Counted from the stretch's first letter, positions 1-9,255 are shown. The stretch: 64,000 bases of DNA from Bacteroidales bacterium (GCA_022009815.1 CP091725.1:1364001-1428000); one strand, 5' to 3'. The notes: generated from the sequence alone by a model not told the origin. Translations and numbers: made by a program.

Positions 1-228
1 CGCCGCCGGAATAGGCTTGCACTCTGCGTGCCGGGTTACGGAATAGTGTCGTCGCTCCGCGACGATAGCTTGATAACGCTGTCGTAGCACATGTCGTGCC
101 ATTTCCAGCGGCGCACATGCTGATATGCCGCCTTTATAATCCTCTCGTCAAGCAACCCTAATTCGTGCCGTTCTGATGTTTTTTTTGCAAAATTGTAAGT
201 TTCAGTAAAACAATAGTTTAGCCAAATT
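1..228 (-). other. Region without a recognisable gene; start-less reading frame
   Basis: On the minus strand a frame stays open from the repeat array at about 228 down to a TAA at 36-38, but the only methionine is near its end. The encoded tail (for example ERHELGLLDERIIKAAYQH) is protein-like and contains RRWKWHDM, but I do not recognise it. It could be the end of a broken gene, possibly mobile-element derived, whose front was lost at the repeats. Nothing else is visible here. Confidence 0.3.
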
Positions 229-309
229 TTCGGTGAATTGTGGCGATTTTGTTCGGTGAATTGTTGGGGTTTCGTTCGGTGAATTGTGGCGATTTGTTCG
301 GTGAATTGT
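229..309. repeat. Four direct repeats, period 22-23 bp
   Basis: The 13-mer TTCGGTGAATTGT occurs four times without mismatch, starting at 229, 252, 275 and 297. The spacers alternate between GGCGATTT-like and a different sequence. The array sits directly beyond the stop codon of the sugar kinase. The period is not a multiple of three, so it is not a coding repeat. Spacers are only about 10 bp, far too short for CRISPR. It may be an iteron-like or recombination-associated repeat; function unknown. Confidence 0.8.
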
Positions 310-317
310 TGAAAAAA

Positions 318-1178
318 TCACCGGTGTTTGGGCATTGCGCCATGTTTGGTGCATACGAAAGCCGCCACATCGACAGCCTTTTTATGGGCTTCGGCTATGG
401 TTTCGCCTTTTACGAGCGAGGCGACAAAAGTGGCTGTAAACGAGTCGCCGGCGCCAACGGTGTCGACCACCTTGACTTTCGGTGTAGGCAAAAACGATGA
501 CTCACCGTCGGCAGCGAACACGTAACTGCCGTTGGCTCCGCACGTAAGCACCACAAGTTTCAGGTTGTAGCTGTCGATAATCTGCCGGCATCGGGCCTCG
601 TAGCCATCGTCGCCGAGATTCAGCATCGGTGTCAGCGTCTCGATTTCCTCATCGTTGAGTTTCAGTACGTTGGCTATGCGTAACGATTCTTCGATTATGT
701 CTTTGCTATAGTAGTTTTGACGCAGGTTGATGTCAAACACCTTCAGACTGCCGTCGGGCATGGCGCGCAGAAAGGCATGGATGGCATCGTGCGACATCTT
801 TGAGCGTTGAGCCAGCGTGCCGAAGCATGCGGCACTCGCTTCCTCGGCTATCTCCTTGAACGACCGGACAAAAGCAAGTTCGTCCCATGCCACATTTTCT
901 GTTATCTCGTAATGCGGAATGCCGTTGGCGTCGATAGCGACGTTTACGGTCGACGTTGGCAAGTCGGAGTCAATCAGGATGTTGTCAAGGTCGAGTTTGA
1001 CAAGCATATCGTAAGTTTCAGCCCCGAGGCTGTCAAATCCGATTGCGCTTAATACGATGCCGTGCATACCGGCCTGCGATGCGTGGAATGCGAAATTTGC
1101 GGGAGCGCCCCCGAGTTGTTTTCCCTCGGGAAGCATATCCCACAATATCTCACCGATGCCTACGATGTAGTTCATCAT
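318..1178 (-). CDS. PfkB-family carbohydrate kinase (fructokinase-like)
   Basis: Cytosolic ATP-dependent sugar kinase of the ribokinase/PfkB family, 286 aa, a typical length. The N-terminal part carries the substrate-side GGAPANFAFHAS motif (residues 23-34). The C-terminal signature DTVGAGDSF has the catalytic base Asp245 and anion hole. The GGAPAN form resembles bacterial fructokinases, so phosphorylation of fructose or a related hexose is the best guess, but the substrate cannot be fixed from sequence. The start ATG overlaps the stop of the upstream sirtuin gene (ATGA at 1175-1178), so the two are translationally coupled. It is the last gene of the operon from promoter 4807. Confidence 0.88.
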   Translation of the reverse strand: MMNYIVGIGEILWDMLPEGKQLGGAPANFAFHASQAGMHGIVLSAIGFDSLGAETYDMLVKLDLDNILIDSDLPTSTVNVAIDANGIPHYEITENVAWDELAFVRSFKEIAEEASAACFGTLAQRSKMSHDAIHAFLRAMPDGSLKVFDINLRQNYYSKDIIEESLRIANVLKLNDEEIETLTPMLNLGDDGYEARCRQIIDSYNLKLVVLTCGANGSYVFAADGESSFLPTPKVKVVDTVGAGDSFTATFVASLVKGETIAEAHKKAVDVAAFVCTKHGAMPKHR

Positions 1179-1870
1179 TGGTTTTTAAGTTTTTTGATTA
1201 GTTCTCTGACGCCGACAGTCGCCGGTTCGGCTATCACCGTGACGTTGCCCACGCCCTCCGGAATTGCAGCCGGGCGAGGGTCGATATAGTAGATTGGCGC
1301 GTTCTTTGGCGCGTAGAAGAGCAGTCCGGCGGCAGGATAGACGTTGAGCGATGTGCCGATAACCACAAAGATGTCGGCCTCCTGGGCAATTTTCACAGCC
1401 GGGTCGAAGTTGGGCACAGCCTCTTGGAAGAACACGATGTGCGGTCGCACAGGGTCGCCATACTCGTCGCGCGTGTCGACTGATGTCTCAATGTTGTCGG
1501 GCGAGAGGGTGTATACGCGCTCCTCGTGGGTCATCGACCGCACTTTCATAAGTTCGCCGTGCAGGTGCAGCACGTGGCTGCTTCCAGCGCGTTCGTGCAG
1601 GTCGTCGACGTTTTGCGTGATGATTCTCACGTCGAAGTCCTTTTCAAGCTCTTTCAGGCCGAGGTGGGCGGCATTCGGCTTCTTGTCGAGCAGTTGCCGG
1701 CGCAGGTCGTTGTAGAACGAGTGGATAAGCGCCGGATTGCGCACGAAACCGTCGTGGCTCGCCACGTCCATCACAGGGTAGTTGTTCCACAAGCCGTCGG
1801 CGTCGCGGAATGTCGACAGTCCGCTCTCGGCGCTGATTCCAGCGCCGGTGAGAACGACTAACTTTTTCAT
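1175..1870 (-). CDS. cobB: NAD-dependent protein deacylase, SIR2 family
   Basis: 231 aa sirtuin that removes acyl groups from lysines using NAD. Visible motifs are GAGISAESGLSTFRD near the N-terminus (NAD binding), TQNVDDLHERAG, the catalytic His in HLHGEL (about residue 104), and GTSLNVYPAAG. Two oddities are visible. The protein has no cysteine, so the usual four-Cys zinc site is absent. The YxxR pair that defines class III desuccinylases reads Tyr53-Asn-Asp-Leu56, so the Arg position is Leu and acyl preference may differ. The start shares a base with the alkaline phosphatase stop (TAATG at 1868-1872), and the stop overlaps the kinase start. Confidence 0.87.
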   Translation of the reverse strand: MKKLVVLTGAGISAESGLSTFRDADGLWNNYPVMDVASHDGFVRNPALIHSFYNDLRRQLLDKKPNAAHLGLKELEKDFDVRIITQNVDDLHERAGSSHVLHLHGELMKVRSMTHEERVYTLSPDNIETSVDTRDEYGDPVRPHIVFFQEAVPNFDPAVKIAQEADIFVVIGTSLNVYPAAGLLFYAPKNAPIYYIDPRPAAIPEGVGNVTVIAEPATVGVRELIKKLKNQ

Positions 1871-3245
1871 TATTTTTCCTCCAGATTAAGAAGTTTGCGG
1901 AATCTCCGCGGAATTTCGATATTGTTGTTGATTTCCGAGAACAGCTCGCATCCTTTCCCACAGCAAACACCGGCACAGGGTTTCCCGTGTGGCTGTAGGT
2001 TGTGAATCCGATTCCGTTTTTGCGGTTCACGAGACTGAACACGTCGGAGGAGAAACGGCTGAAGTCTTTATACAGCGTCTTGTCGGTTGCTGCGGCGTTG
2101 TTCTTGAACTCGTTGAACGAAGCCTTCAGCGCCGCTTCCTCGCTCTCCGACACCGGGATGTGGCTCCACAGTCCGAGATTCTCAGCCATCACTTCCTTCA
2201 CGGCGTCCCACGTAAGGTCGGTGTGCTGTGTGCAGTAGTCCTGGAAACGTCCTTTCGACATGCGTCGCCAATCGATGTCGGCAAATGTAGGGTTGTTGTT
2301 GCCCTTGTCCACACCGATTGTCATGCCGCCGGTGTCGTGGTCGGCAGTGATGACGATAAGCGTCTCGTCGGGATGCTGGACATAGAAATCGTATGCCACG
2401 CGGATTGACTCCTGAAAGTTGAGCACCTCCTTAACCACTGTCGCTCCGTCGTTTGCGTGCGCGGCATGGTCGATGTTGCCGCCTTCCACCATCATGAAGA
2501 AATGGTCGGGGCTGACAGCAATCATGTGCTGCAGGCATTCAGCCGTGAGCTGGCGCAGAGTGGGCGCGCCGGGGATGCTGTCGATGGTGTAAGGGAAGTC
2601 GGTGCTCTCCGACGGGCTGCCGAATGAAGCGAGAATCTTCTTGCCTCCCACAGCCTTTTTCAAGGCGTCCATTCCCGACACCACGTTGTAGCCGTTGGCG
2701 CGGTAGTCGTCAAACACCTTGTTGCAGGCGTCTTCGCCATTGCGTGCCATCAGCGTGTACATGCCGCCGATGAAGTCGAAGTTGCTGCGAGCGCCGTCGT
2801 GGTTGATTTCCTTCCACATCTTGCGGTGTGGCTGGTGAGCGAAGTGGGCAGCCGGCGTAGCGTCGTCAAACGCCACCGACGTGATTATTCCCACGCCCCA
2901 TCCCTGGCGTTTCAGTTGTGTAGCCACGCTTTCCACCGCCACGGTGTCGGCGTTCATGCCAATCATCGAGTTGTTGGTCTTAATGCCTGTGGCAAGAGCC
3001 GTTCCAGCCGCCGCTGAGTCGGTTATCGAGCTGTTGGCGGAGTAGGTCAGCGCAAACGACGACACGGGAAACTGCATCATCAGGATGTTGTCGGGGCTGC
3101 CGAGCACGCGCCGGTTGTAGGTCTCTGCAGCCATCACATGGCCCATGCCCATACCGTCGCCGATAAACAGAAATACGTATTTGAGATCTGCCGAGGCTGT
3201 GAGCGAGAGCAGGATCAAAGCGAATGTCAGAAGAAATTTTTTCAT
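1870..3245 (-). CDS. Alkaline phosphatase (frameshifted near C-terminus)
   Basis: Secreted or periplasmic metal-dependent phosphomonoesterase, PF00245 type. It has a signal peptide (first 19 residues), the first metal site FIGDGMGMG, the nucleophile Ser77 in ITDSAAAGTA, EGGNIDHAAHAND, TADHDTGG and a C-terminal TYSHTGNPVPVFAVG. After VFAVGK the frame is lost at 1952-1956 and would run on into cobB. Adding one base (A3 to A4 or G2 to G3) restores GCELFSEINNNIEIPRRF and a stop at 1870-1872, giving 458 aa, normal for the family. That stop then overlaps the cobB start as TAATG, which supports the correction. Lies 7 bp after the GH3-like gene in the same operon. Confidence 0.85.
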
Positions 3246-3252
3246 AGGAGTT

Positions 3253-4777
3253 CTATTTTTTTGATTGTTTATTTATTTCAAGCATACTGTCGATGATGTC
3301 GCGCGAGTTGTAGAGGCGTGGTATCTTGCGCTGTCCGCCGAGCTTTCCGCTGCGTTGCAGCAACCAGTCGTCGAAGAGACCACGGCGAGCCTCCACGATT
3401 GACAGACGGTCGATGAAAATGTCATGGAATCGCTTCGCCTCATAGTCGGAGTTCTCTTGTTGCAGACATCGGTCGAGAAGGTCGGCAAACGCCTCCATGT
3501 CGGCAGGACGGCGGTCAAACTCGATGAGCCATTCGTGACGGCCTTTTGTCGTTGCGGTGGCATAGACCGGCGCCACGGTGTAGTTTGCCACCGCCGCACC
3601 CGTTTGCCGGCACGCCAGCTCAATCGCTGCGTCGGCGTTGTGCACCATCAGTTCCTCGCCGAAAGCATTGATGAAATGCTTGGTGCGTCCGGCGATTGTT
3701 ATTTTCAGCGGCATGGTCTGCTCCACGCGCACGGTGTCGCCGATGCGGTATCGCCACAGGCCGTTGCAGGCGGTGATTACGAGTTCGTAGGTGTGTCCCG
3801 GCTCCACGTCGCGCGCGGTCAGTGTCTGCGGGTTGTCGCTGTCGACGTCGGAAAGCGGTATGAATTCGTAGAACACACCGAGGTCGAGCAGCAGGAGCAT
3901 TGCCGGAGAGTCGGGTGACGACTGCACGGCGAAATCCTTCGGAGGCGTTGTAGGTCTCCACGAAGTGCATCTTTGTCTTGTCGGTGATGCTCTCATATTG
4001 ACTGCGGTAGGGCTTGAAGCTGATGCCTCCGTGGAAAAACACTTCCAGATTGTGCCACACGTCGTGGATTGACTCGACACCCTCCCTGCGCATCACTTCT
4101 TTTATCACCGACAGAAACCACGACGGCACGCCGGAGATGTTGGTTACGTTCTGCCGACGGCTTGCCTCTACAAGAGCTGGCAGCTTCTTGCTCCAGTCTT
4201 CCATGAGTGCGGTCTGCTTGTCGGGGATGCGCACAAGGTTGGCAAGCGGGTTGATGTTGTTGATAAGGTTTGCCGACAGGTCGCCCACCACCACGTCTTT
4301 CCGCAGGTGCAGCTCGTTGGCGTAGCTGCCTCCGAGGATGAATGCCTTGCCGTCGAAAATGCGGCTTTGGGGATTCATTGCCAGATAGAGCGCCACGCAG
4401 TCGACACCGCCGCGGTAGTGGCATCTGGAGAACGATTCTTTTGTAATGGGCACATACTTGCTTTTGCCGTCGGACGTGCCCGACGATTGGGCGAAATTGC
4501 GGGTTACGCCGCGCCACAGCACGTCGCTCTTTCCTTCGACCATCTGCATTATGTATGGGCGCAGGTCTTCGTAGCGCACCAGCGGCACCGCCTTTTTGAA
4601 ATCGTTGATGTCCTGCAGGCGTGCGAAGCCGTGCTTTCTGCCATATTCGGTGTTTTTAGCCTCGTCGAGAAGCTGCGTCAGCTGTTGCAGCTGAATCTCG
4701 TGGCATTCGTCCGAAAATCGCTCAATCTGCCGCACGCGGCGCATGAAAAATGGTCGTATGATGGAAGTTATGCTCAT
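3253..4777 (-). CDS. GH3 auxin-responsive-promoter-family acyl-adenylating protein (frameshifted)
   Basis: Bacterial member of the plant GH3 (acyl-acid amido synthetase) branch of the ANL adenylating superfamily; not a glycoside hydrolase. Seen are AQSSGTSDGKSKYVP (ATP-binding P-loop), ETYNASEGF, LGVFYEFIP, and near the end TKHFINAFGEELMV with YRIGDTVR. The acid and amine substrates are unknown. The frame breaks at 3932-3934: ASEGF continues as FAVQSSPDS in another frame. Restoring two bases (A5 read as A3 on the plus strand) gives EGFFAVQ and a 508 aa protein, the usual size. First gene of a four-gene operon with alkaline phosphatase, cobB and the PfkB kinase, behind a clear promoter. Confidence 0.85.
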
Positions 4778-4806
4778 TGCTGTCAGTAAATCCGTTCCGC
4801 TATGTG

Positions 4807-4837
4807 CAAAGTTACGTCTTTTCTTGTTTATATCAAA
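4807..4837 (-). promoter_or_regulatory. Bacteroidetes-type promoter for the GH3-like operon
   Basis: Reading the minus strand, TTTG is followed after 19 nt by TAACTTTG (4814 to 4807). This matches the Bacteroidetes -33 TTTG / -7 TAnnTTTG consensus with ideal spacing, about 30 nt before the ATG at 4777. Confidence 0.8.
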
Positions 4838-4847
4838 CAGGAAATAA

Positions 4848-4882
4848 AAAAGAATGACAACCCGCGATGGTTGCCATTCTTT
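4848..4882 (-). terminator. Rho-independent terminator after xpt
   Basis: On the minus strand a 13-bp stem (AAGAATGGCAACC with its partner, one G-U pair), loop ATCGCG, is followed by a T run. It lies just beyond the xpt stop and closes the ftsX-xpt operon. The flanking A/T runs on both sides would also let it act on the plus strand. Confidence 0.75.
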
Positions 4883-4907
4883 TTGTTATATGCTTTTAAT
4901 CAGAATG

Positions 4908-5474
4908 TTATCTGAATGAGATTTCGCAATTGTCGAGGCTGTCGATGATGGCGAGGCTGTGCACGTTGTAGCCTGCCTCGCGGAGCTTGTCGCCGCCGCC
5001 TTGAAAACCTTTCTCAATGATGAATCCCATGCCCTCGATTGTGGCGCCGGCCTGTCGGGCAAGGTCAATCATACCCATTGCCGCGTTGCCGTATGCAAGG
5101 AAGTCGTCGATGAAAAGCACGTGGTCGTCGGCAGTCAGGAAACTGTTGCTGATGCAGACCGTGTACACGCGGTTTTTCGTGAACGAGCGCACTTCCGACA
5201 CGAGCATGTTGTCCATTGTCTTGGGCTGCTTTTTCTTGATGAACACCACCGGCAGTTGCATTTGGTATCCGAGCATTATTGCCGGCGCGATGCCTGAAGC
5301 CTCGATGGTCACTATCTTGTTGATTTTCTTGTCGGCAAAAAGTCGTGCGAACTCTTCCGCCAATTTATACATCAGGTTTGGGTCGAGTTGGTGGTTCAGA
5401 AAGCTATCCACTTTCAGAATGCCTCCAGGCAGCGAGCGTCCGTCTTGAAGGATGCGTTGTTTCAGAAGTTCCAT
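4908..5474 (-). CDS. xpt: Xanthine phosphoribosyltransferase
   Basis: Purine salvage enzyme, 188 aa, full length, converting xanthine and PRPP to XMP in the cytosol. It matches the Xpt subfamily from the start (MELLKQRIL, then LPGGILKVDSFLNHQ) through the PRPP-binding motif VLFIDDFLAYGNA and the FIIEKGFQGGG segment. It starts 8 bp after the queA stop, so it is the last gene of the ftsX-uppP-truB-queA run. No purine riboswitch is visible in front of it, as expected for an internal operon gene. Confidence 0.93.
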   Translation of the reverse strand: MELLKQRILQDGRSLPGGILKVDSFLNHQLDPNLMYKLAEEFARLFADKKINKIVTIEASGIAPAIMLGYQMQLPVVFIKKKQPKTMDNMLVSEVRSFTKNRVYTVCISNSFLTADDHVLFIDDFLAYGNAAMGMIDLARQAGATIEGMGFIIEKGFQGGGDKLREAGYNVHSLAIIDSLDNCEISFR

Positions 5475-5482
5475 ATTGTGGC

Positions 5483-6530
5483 TTAGATAATCAACATGGC
5501 GTCGCCGTAGACACCGAAACGATATTTCTCTTTTACAGCCACGTCGTAGGCGTTCATCACCTTCTCATAGTCGCCGAATGCAGCCACCATCATAAGCATT
5601 GTGGAGTAGGGCATGTGGAAGTTGCTCACCAGTGCGTTGCACACCTCGAAGTCGTAGGGTGGGAAGATGAATTTGTTTGTCCATCCGCTGTATTCCTTGA
5701 TGTGTCCGTTCATGCTGATGGCGGTTTCAATGGCGCGCAGGGTCGATGTGCCGACGGCACACACTTGGCGCTCTTTGTCCTTTGTCTCGTTGACTTTCTT
5801 CACAAGGTCGGCGGTGATTTCCATCTGTTCGGAGTCCATGCGGTGCTTGGTGAGGTCTTCCACGTCGATTTCGCGGAAGTTGCCCAAACCGAAGTGCAGC
5901 GTGAGGAAGTCGTAGTTGATGCCTTTGATTTCCATGCGCTTCATCACCTCGCGGCTGAAGTGCAGACCGGCAGCGGGAGCCACTACGGCACCTTCGTTTG
6001 GCGTAGATGCATTGGAAGCGTTCCTCGTCTTCAGGCGTAGGCTCGCGGTTGATGTAGAGCGGCAGCGGTGTCTGTCCAAGTTTGAACAAAGCCTCTTTGA
6101 ATTCGTCGTGCGACCCGTCGTAGAGGAAGCGCAGCGTGCGTCCGCGCGAAGTGGTGTTGTCAATCACCTCGGCTACCATAGAGTCGTCTTCACCGAAATA
6201 CAGCTTGTTGCCGATGCGAATTTTGCGAGCCGGCTCCACAAGCACGTCCCAGAGCTTGTGCTCTTCGTTGAGTTCGCGCAGCAGAAACACCTCGATGCGC
6301 GCGTTTGTTTTTTCCTTATTTCCGTATAGACGAGCGGGAAACACTTTCGTGTCGTTGAGAAGCATCAAGTCGCCATCGTCGAAATAGTCGATGATGTCCT
6401 TGAAAACTTTGTGCTCGATTTCTCCTGTTTTTTTGTGCAGCACCATCATGCGCGCCTCGTCGCGTTCCTCTGACGGTGTCTGGGCAATCAGTTCTTCAGG
6501 AAGTTTGAATTTGAATTGTGACAACTTCAT
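5483..6530 (-). CDS. queA: S-adenosylmethionine:tRNA ribosyltransferase-isomerase (frameshifted)
   Basis: Catalyses transfer and isomerisation of the SAM ribosyl group onto preQ1 in tRNA to make epoxyqueuosine. Seen are the N-terminal LPEELIAQTPSEERDEARM, LLNDTKVFPARLYG, GAVVAPAAGLHFSREVM, LTLHFGLGNFREI and the C-terminal NFHMPYSTMLMMVAAF. The frame breaks at 5997-5999. The expected YAKNEGAVVAP needs AAAAAC where the read has AAAC, so two bases of an A5 run are missing. The restored protein is 349 aa, standard for QueA. Because QueA is rarely lost, a sequence error is more likely than a true pseudogene. Between truB (12 bp) and xpt (8 bp). Confidence 0.9.
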
Positions 6531-6542
6531 AGATCCTTCGTT

Positions 6543-7277
6543 TTATTCTTTCTTATTTTCTTCTTTTCTCATTTCTTCGGGGAGCTCAAACTCCTCTTCT
6601 TTCAGCCGCGCGATGAGGCTGGGCACCGATTCGCATTGCTCAACGCGGATGTCGCCGACGCGTGTGCGCCGCAGCGCTGTCAGATGCGCGCCACTGCCGA
6701 GAGCTTCACCGATGTCGCGGGCAAGGGCACGGATATAGGTGCCTTTGCTGCACACCACGCGTATGCGGATTTCCGGCAGGTCGAACGACAGCAGTTCTAT
6801 CTCGTCGATTACAAGTTCTTTAGGCTTGATTTCAACCTCCTTGCCTTTGCGCGCCATCTTGTATGCGCGCTTGCCGTCGACCTTGCATGCCGAGAAGGCT
6901 GGCGGCACCTGCTGGATGCGCCCTGTGAATTTTTTCAACGCCTCTTCTACAGCCGTGCGGTCGATATGCTCCCACGGGTATTCGGTGTCGATTTCTGTCT
7001 CAAGGTCGAAGCTTGGGGTTGTGGCGCCAAGGCGTATTGTCGCCTCATATTCTTTGACGTGGGCTTGCAACTCCTCGATGCGCTTTGTGGCGCGTCCGGT
7101 GACGATTACCATCACACCGGTTGCGAGCGGGTCGAGCGTGCCGGCGTGTCCCACTTTCAGTTTCTTTATCTTTGTGCGGCGGCTCAGTTCTCCGCGCACT
7201 CGCTTGACAACGTCGAACGACGTCCATGTCAGCGGTTTGTCAACGTAAAAAATTTCTCCTTCTACGGGATGCAGCAT
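6543..7277 (-). CDS. truB: tRNA pseudouridine(55) synthase
   Basis: Makes pseudouridine 55 in the T-loop of tRNAs. 244 aa with the family start (FYVDKPLTWTSFDVV), the catalytic Asp49 in HAGTLDPLATGVM, the FTGRIQQVPPAFSA segment and the KGTYIRALARDIG motif. The C-terminal 20 residues are Glu/Lys rich (LKEEEFELPEEMRKEENKK) and short of a PUA domain, as usual for Bacteroidetes. Ten bases after the uppP stop, in the conserved order ftsX, DUF3098, uppP, truB, queA. Confidence 0.94.
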   Translation of the reverse strand: MLHPVEGEIFYVDKPLTWTSFDVVKRVRGELSRRTKIKKLKVGHAGTLDPLATGVMVIVTGRATKRIEELQAHVKEYEATIRLGATTPSFDLETEIDTEYPWEHIDRTAVEEALKKFTGRIQQVPPAFSACKVDGKRAYKMARKGKEVEIKPKELVIDEIELLSFDLPEIRIRVVCSKGTYIRALARDIGEALGSGAHLTALRRTRVGDIRVEQCESVPSLIARLKEEEFELPEEMRKEENKKE

Positions 7278-7287
7278 CTCTTTTCGG

Positions 7288-8091
7288 TTAAATGAAGTTG
7301 AAAATCAATGTTGCGGCGCCTGCCAGGGCGCAGTAGATGGCGAAATATATCAGTTTGCCGCGTTTCACGATGCTGATCATCCATTTGCAGGCCACGCAGC
7401 CCGAGATGAACGCTGCGAGAAATCCGACAATGAGCGACAGCGGAGCCACGCTCTGCAGCATGCTGTCGGCGCTGCCTTGGAGCATCTTGACCACATCGAG
7501 AAGGGCTTCGCCGAGAATCGGCGGGATGACCATGATGAATGAGAATTGCGCCAGTTTTTCTTTGCTGTTGCCTAGAAGCAGACCTGTGGCGATGGTGGAG
7601 CCTGAACGGGAGAGTCCGGGGAGCACCGCCACAGCTTGTGCCAGACCGATGATGAAGGCGTCGCGCATCGAGATGTTTGCTTTCTGACGAGGTTTTGCGA
7701 AATAAGAGAACGTGAGCAGCAGCGCTGTCACGAGCAGCATGGAGCCTACTATTGCAAGTCCGCTGCCGAATATTTCTTCAACATAGTCTTTGAAGAACAC
7801 GCCTACGATGCCCACAGGAATCATCGAGATAACGATGTTGATGAAATAGCGGGTCTCGTCGTTCATGCGGCATTGTGCCAAGCCTTTGAATATCCAGCTG
7901 ATTTCTTTCCAGAGAATCACGAGTGTGCTGAACACGGTGGCAACGTGTACGATGACAGTGAAAGCGAGGTTTTCTTCTCCCTCGATGCCAAACAGGGCGC
8001 TGCCGATTGCGAGGTGTCCGCTACTGCTGACGGGGAGGTATTCAGTGAGTCCTTGCACGAGACCGAGCAAGAGTGCTTGTATCCAATCCAT
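7288..8091 (-). CDS. uppP: Undecaprenyl-diphosphatase
   Basis: Inner-membrane phosphatase that recycles the undecaprenyl carrier for cell-wall synthesis (formerly BacA). 267 aa, strongly hydrophobic with about eight membrane segments. Both catalytic signatures are present: QGLTEYLPVSSSGHL near the N-terminus and GLSRSGSTIATG around residues 155-170. Directly follows the DUF3098 gene (5 bp) and precedes truB. Confidence 0.95.
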   Translation of the reverse strand: MDWIQALLLGLVQGLTEYLPVSSSGHLAIGSALFGIEGEENLAFTVIVHVATVFSTLVILWKEISWIFKGLAQCRMNDETRYFINIVISMIPVGIVGVFFKDYVEEIFGSGLAIVGSMLLVTALLLTFSYFAKPRQKANISMRDAFIIGLAQAVAVLPGLSRSGSTIATGLLLGNSKEKLAQFSFIMVIPPILGEALLDVVKMLQGSADSMLQSVAPLSLIVGFLAAFISGCVACKWMISIVKRGKLIYFAIYCALAGAATLIFNFI

Positions 8092-8096
8092 TTGAT

Positions 8097-8342
8097 TTAT
8101 TTTTTCTTTTTATATAATATTGCAAAAAACATAATTACAAAGCCGATGAACGAGATGCCCGGACCTACGGCTGTGCGCATTGTGCTGAAGATGTCGGGGT
8201 TGAACGTTTCTTCGGTAGTGGCGCCGCCGCCCATCAGCAAAAATCCGATGACAATCAATGCCACCGACACGCCCATGAGAATGAAATTCTCTTTTCCGAG
8301 CGGACGTGTGTCGGTTTTCTTTTCTTTCTTTATTTCTTCCAT
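8097..8342 (-). CDS. DUF3098 family small membrane protein
   Basis: 81 aa when started at the ATG at 8342 (MEEIKKEKKTDTRPLGKENF). An upstream in-frame extension to 8426 would overlap ftsX and has no family match, so it was not used. A charged N-terminus is followed by two membrane segments separated by a short loop (TFNPDIFSTMRT), and the protein ends KKKK. In Bacteroidetes this family is regularly found between ftsX and uppP, as here. Its function is unknown; position suggests a link to the division/cell-wall cluster. Confidence 0.8.
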   Translation of the reverse strand: MEEIKKEKKTDTRPLGKENFILMGVSVALIVIGFLLMGGGATTEETFNPDIFSTMRTAVGPGISFIGFVIMFFAILYKKKK

Positions 8343-8361
8343 ATTTATTTCTGTGGTTTTT

Positions 8362-9245
8362 TTATCGTTTGAACAAGTCGTCGTAGTTGAGGTGGATGTA
8401 TTTGTTGGCGGCAAAGAACGCCGCAATGCCGCAAATCACCACTCCGGCAAGCGCCAGCCCGACAAATACGGCGGCAACTTCCAGCTCGTTGAACATAGTG
8501 CCCACAAGTCCGCCGACGATGTCTTGCGCCGCGAAGTATGATCCGACAAACACGAGGCACGCCACTGCTGCGGCAATCAGTCCGTTAAGCATGTTCTGCA
8601 CCACGAACGGACGGCGGATGAAGCCGGGCTTCGCTCCCACGAGTTTCATCGTGTGGATGAGGAATCGTCGGGAGTAGACGGTGAGGCGCACGGTGTTGTT
8701 TATCAGTGCGAAGGAGATAAACACGAGCAGAGCCGCCACGAAAGCAGCACGATGGTGATGTTGCCGATGTTTTTGTTGGTGGTCTCGACCTCGGTTTCAT
8801 AGAGGGCAATGTCCTCCACTCCGCTTTGATGCATCAGCTGTGCCTGTATGCTCTTTAGCTTGCCTATTTCCGCATAGTTGGCTTTGACGTTGACCTGAAA
8901 CTCCGCGCTGAGAGGGTTGACGCCGAAAGTCTCTACAAGATTTTCTCCGGTGTCTTTTTTCCATTGTTCCAAGGCCTGGTCTTTTGAGATGAATGTGGTC
9001 TTGGCGACGTACGGGGCTTTGGCGAAGATTGCTTTCAGCCCTGCGATGTCGGCGTCGGTGGCGTCGGTTTTTAGCACAATGCTGAAGCCCATATTTTCTT
9101 TAAGTTCGCGGCTCATTGTGCGTGCCGACAGGCCGAGAAACGCTGTTACGCCAATCAATATCAGCACTAACGCCACGCTGACGGTGGCTGTGATGTTTGA
9201 CTGGAAATAGGATATTTTTGATTTCTGTTGTTTTGCCATAGTCAA
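8362..9245 (-). CDS. ftsX: Cell division protein FtsX, permease-like (frameshifted)
   Basis: Integral-membrane partner of FtsE that controls cell-wall hydrolases at the septum. The N-terminal half has the first membrane segment (VALVLILIGVTAFLGL) and the extracellular domain with FVNPLSAEF-type features (GVNPLSAEFQVNV). The C-terminal half, in another frame, has FISFALINNTVRLTVYSRRF and MKLVGAKPGFIRRPF, the family hallmark. The break is at 8741-8743: one T of a T4 run is missing on the coding strand. The restored protein is 294 aa, the normal length. FtsX is almost always intact in Bacteroidales, which favours a sequence error. First gene of the operon that ends at xpt. Confidence 0.9.
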
Positions 9246-9255
9246 TTAATTTGTG

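Noticed and set aside
240..500. Plus-strand 86-codon frame
   Set aside because: It crosses the repeats and the 3' end of the PfkB kinase in antisense; no promoter or family support.
5483..6530. queA and other broken genes as true pseudogenes or phase-variable genes
   Set aside because: The affected genes are conserved and unrelated in function, runs are only 3-5 bases, and all changes are losses; this is unlike phase variation, which uses long tracts in surface or restriction genes.
8097..8426. Longer start at 8426 for the DUF3098 gene
   Set aside because: The extra 28 residues overlap ftsX and do not resemble the family; ATG 8342 fits better.
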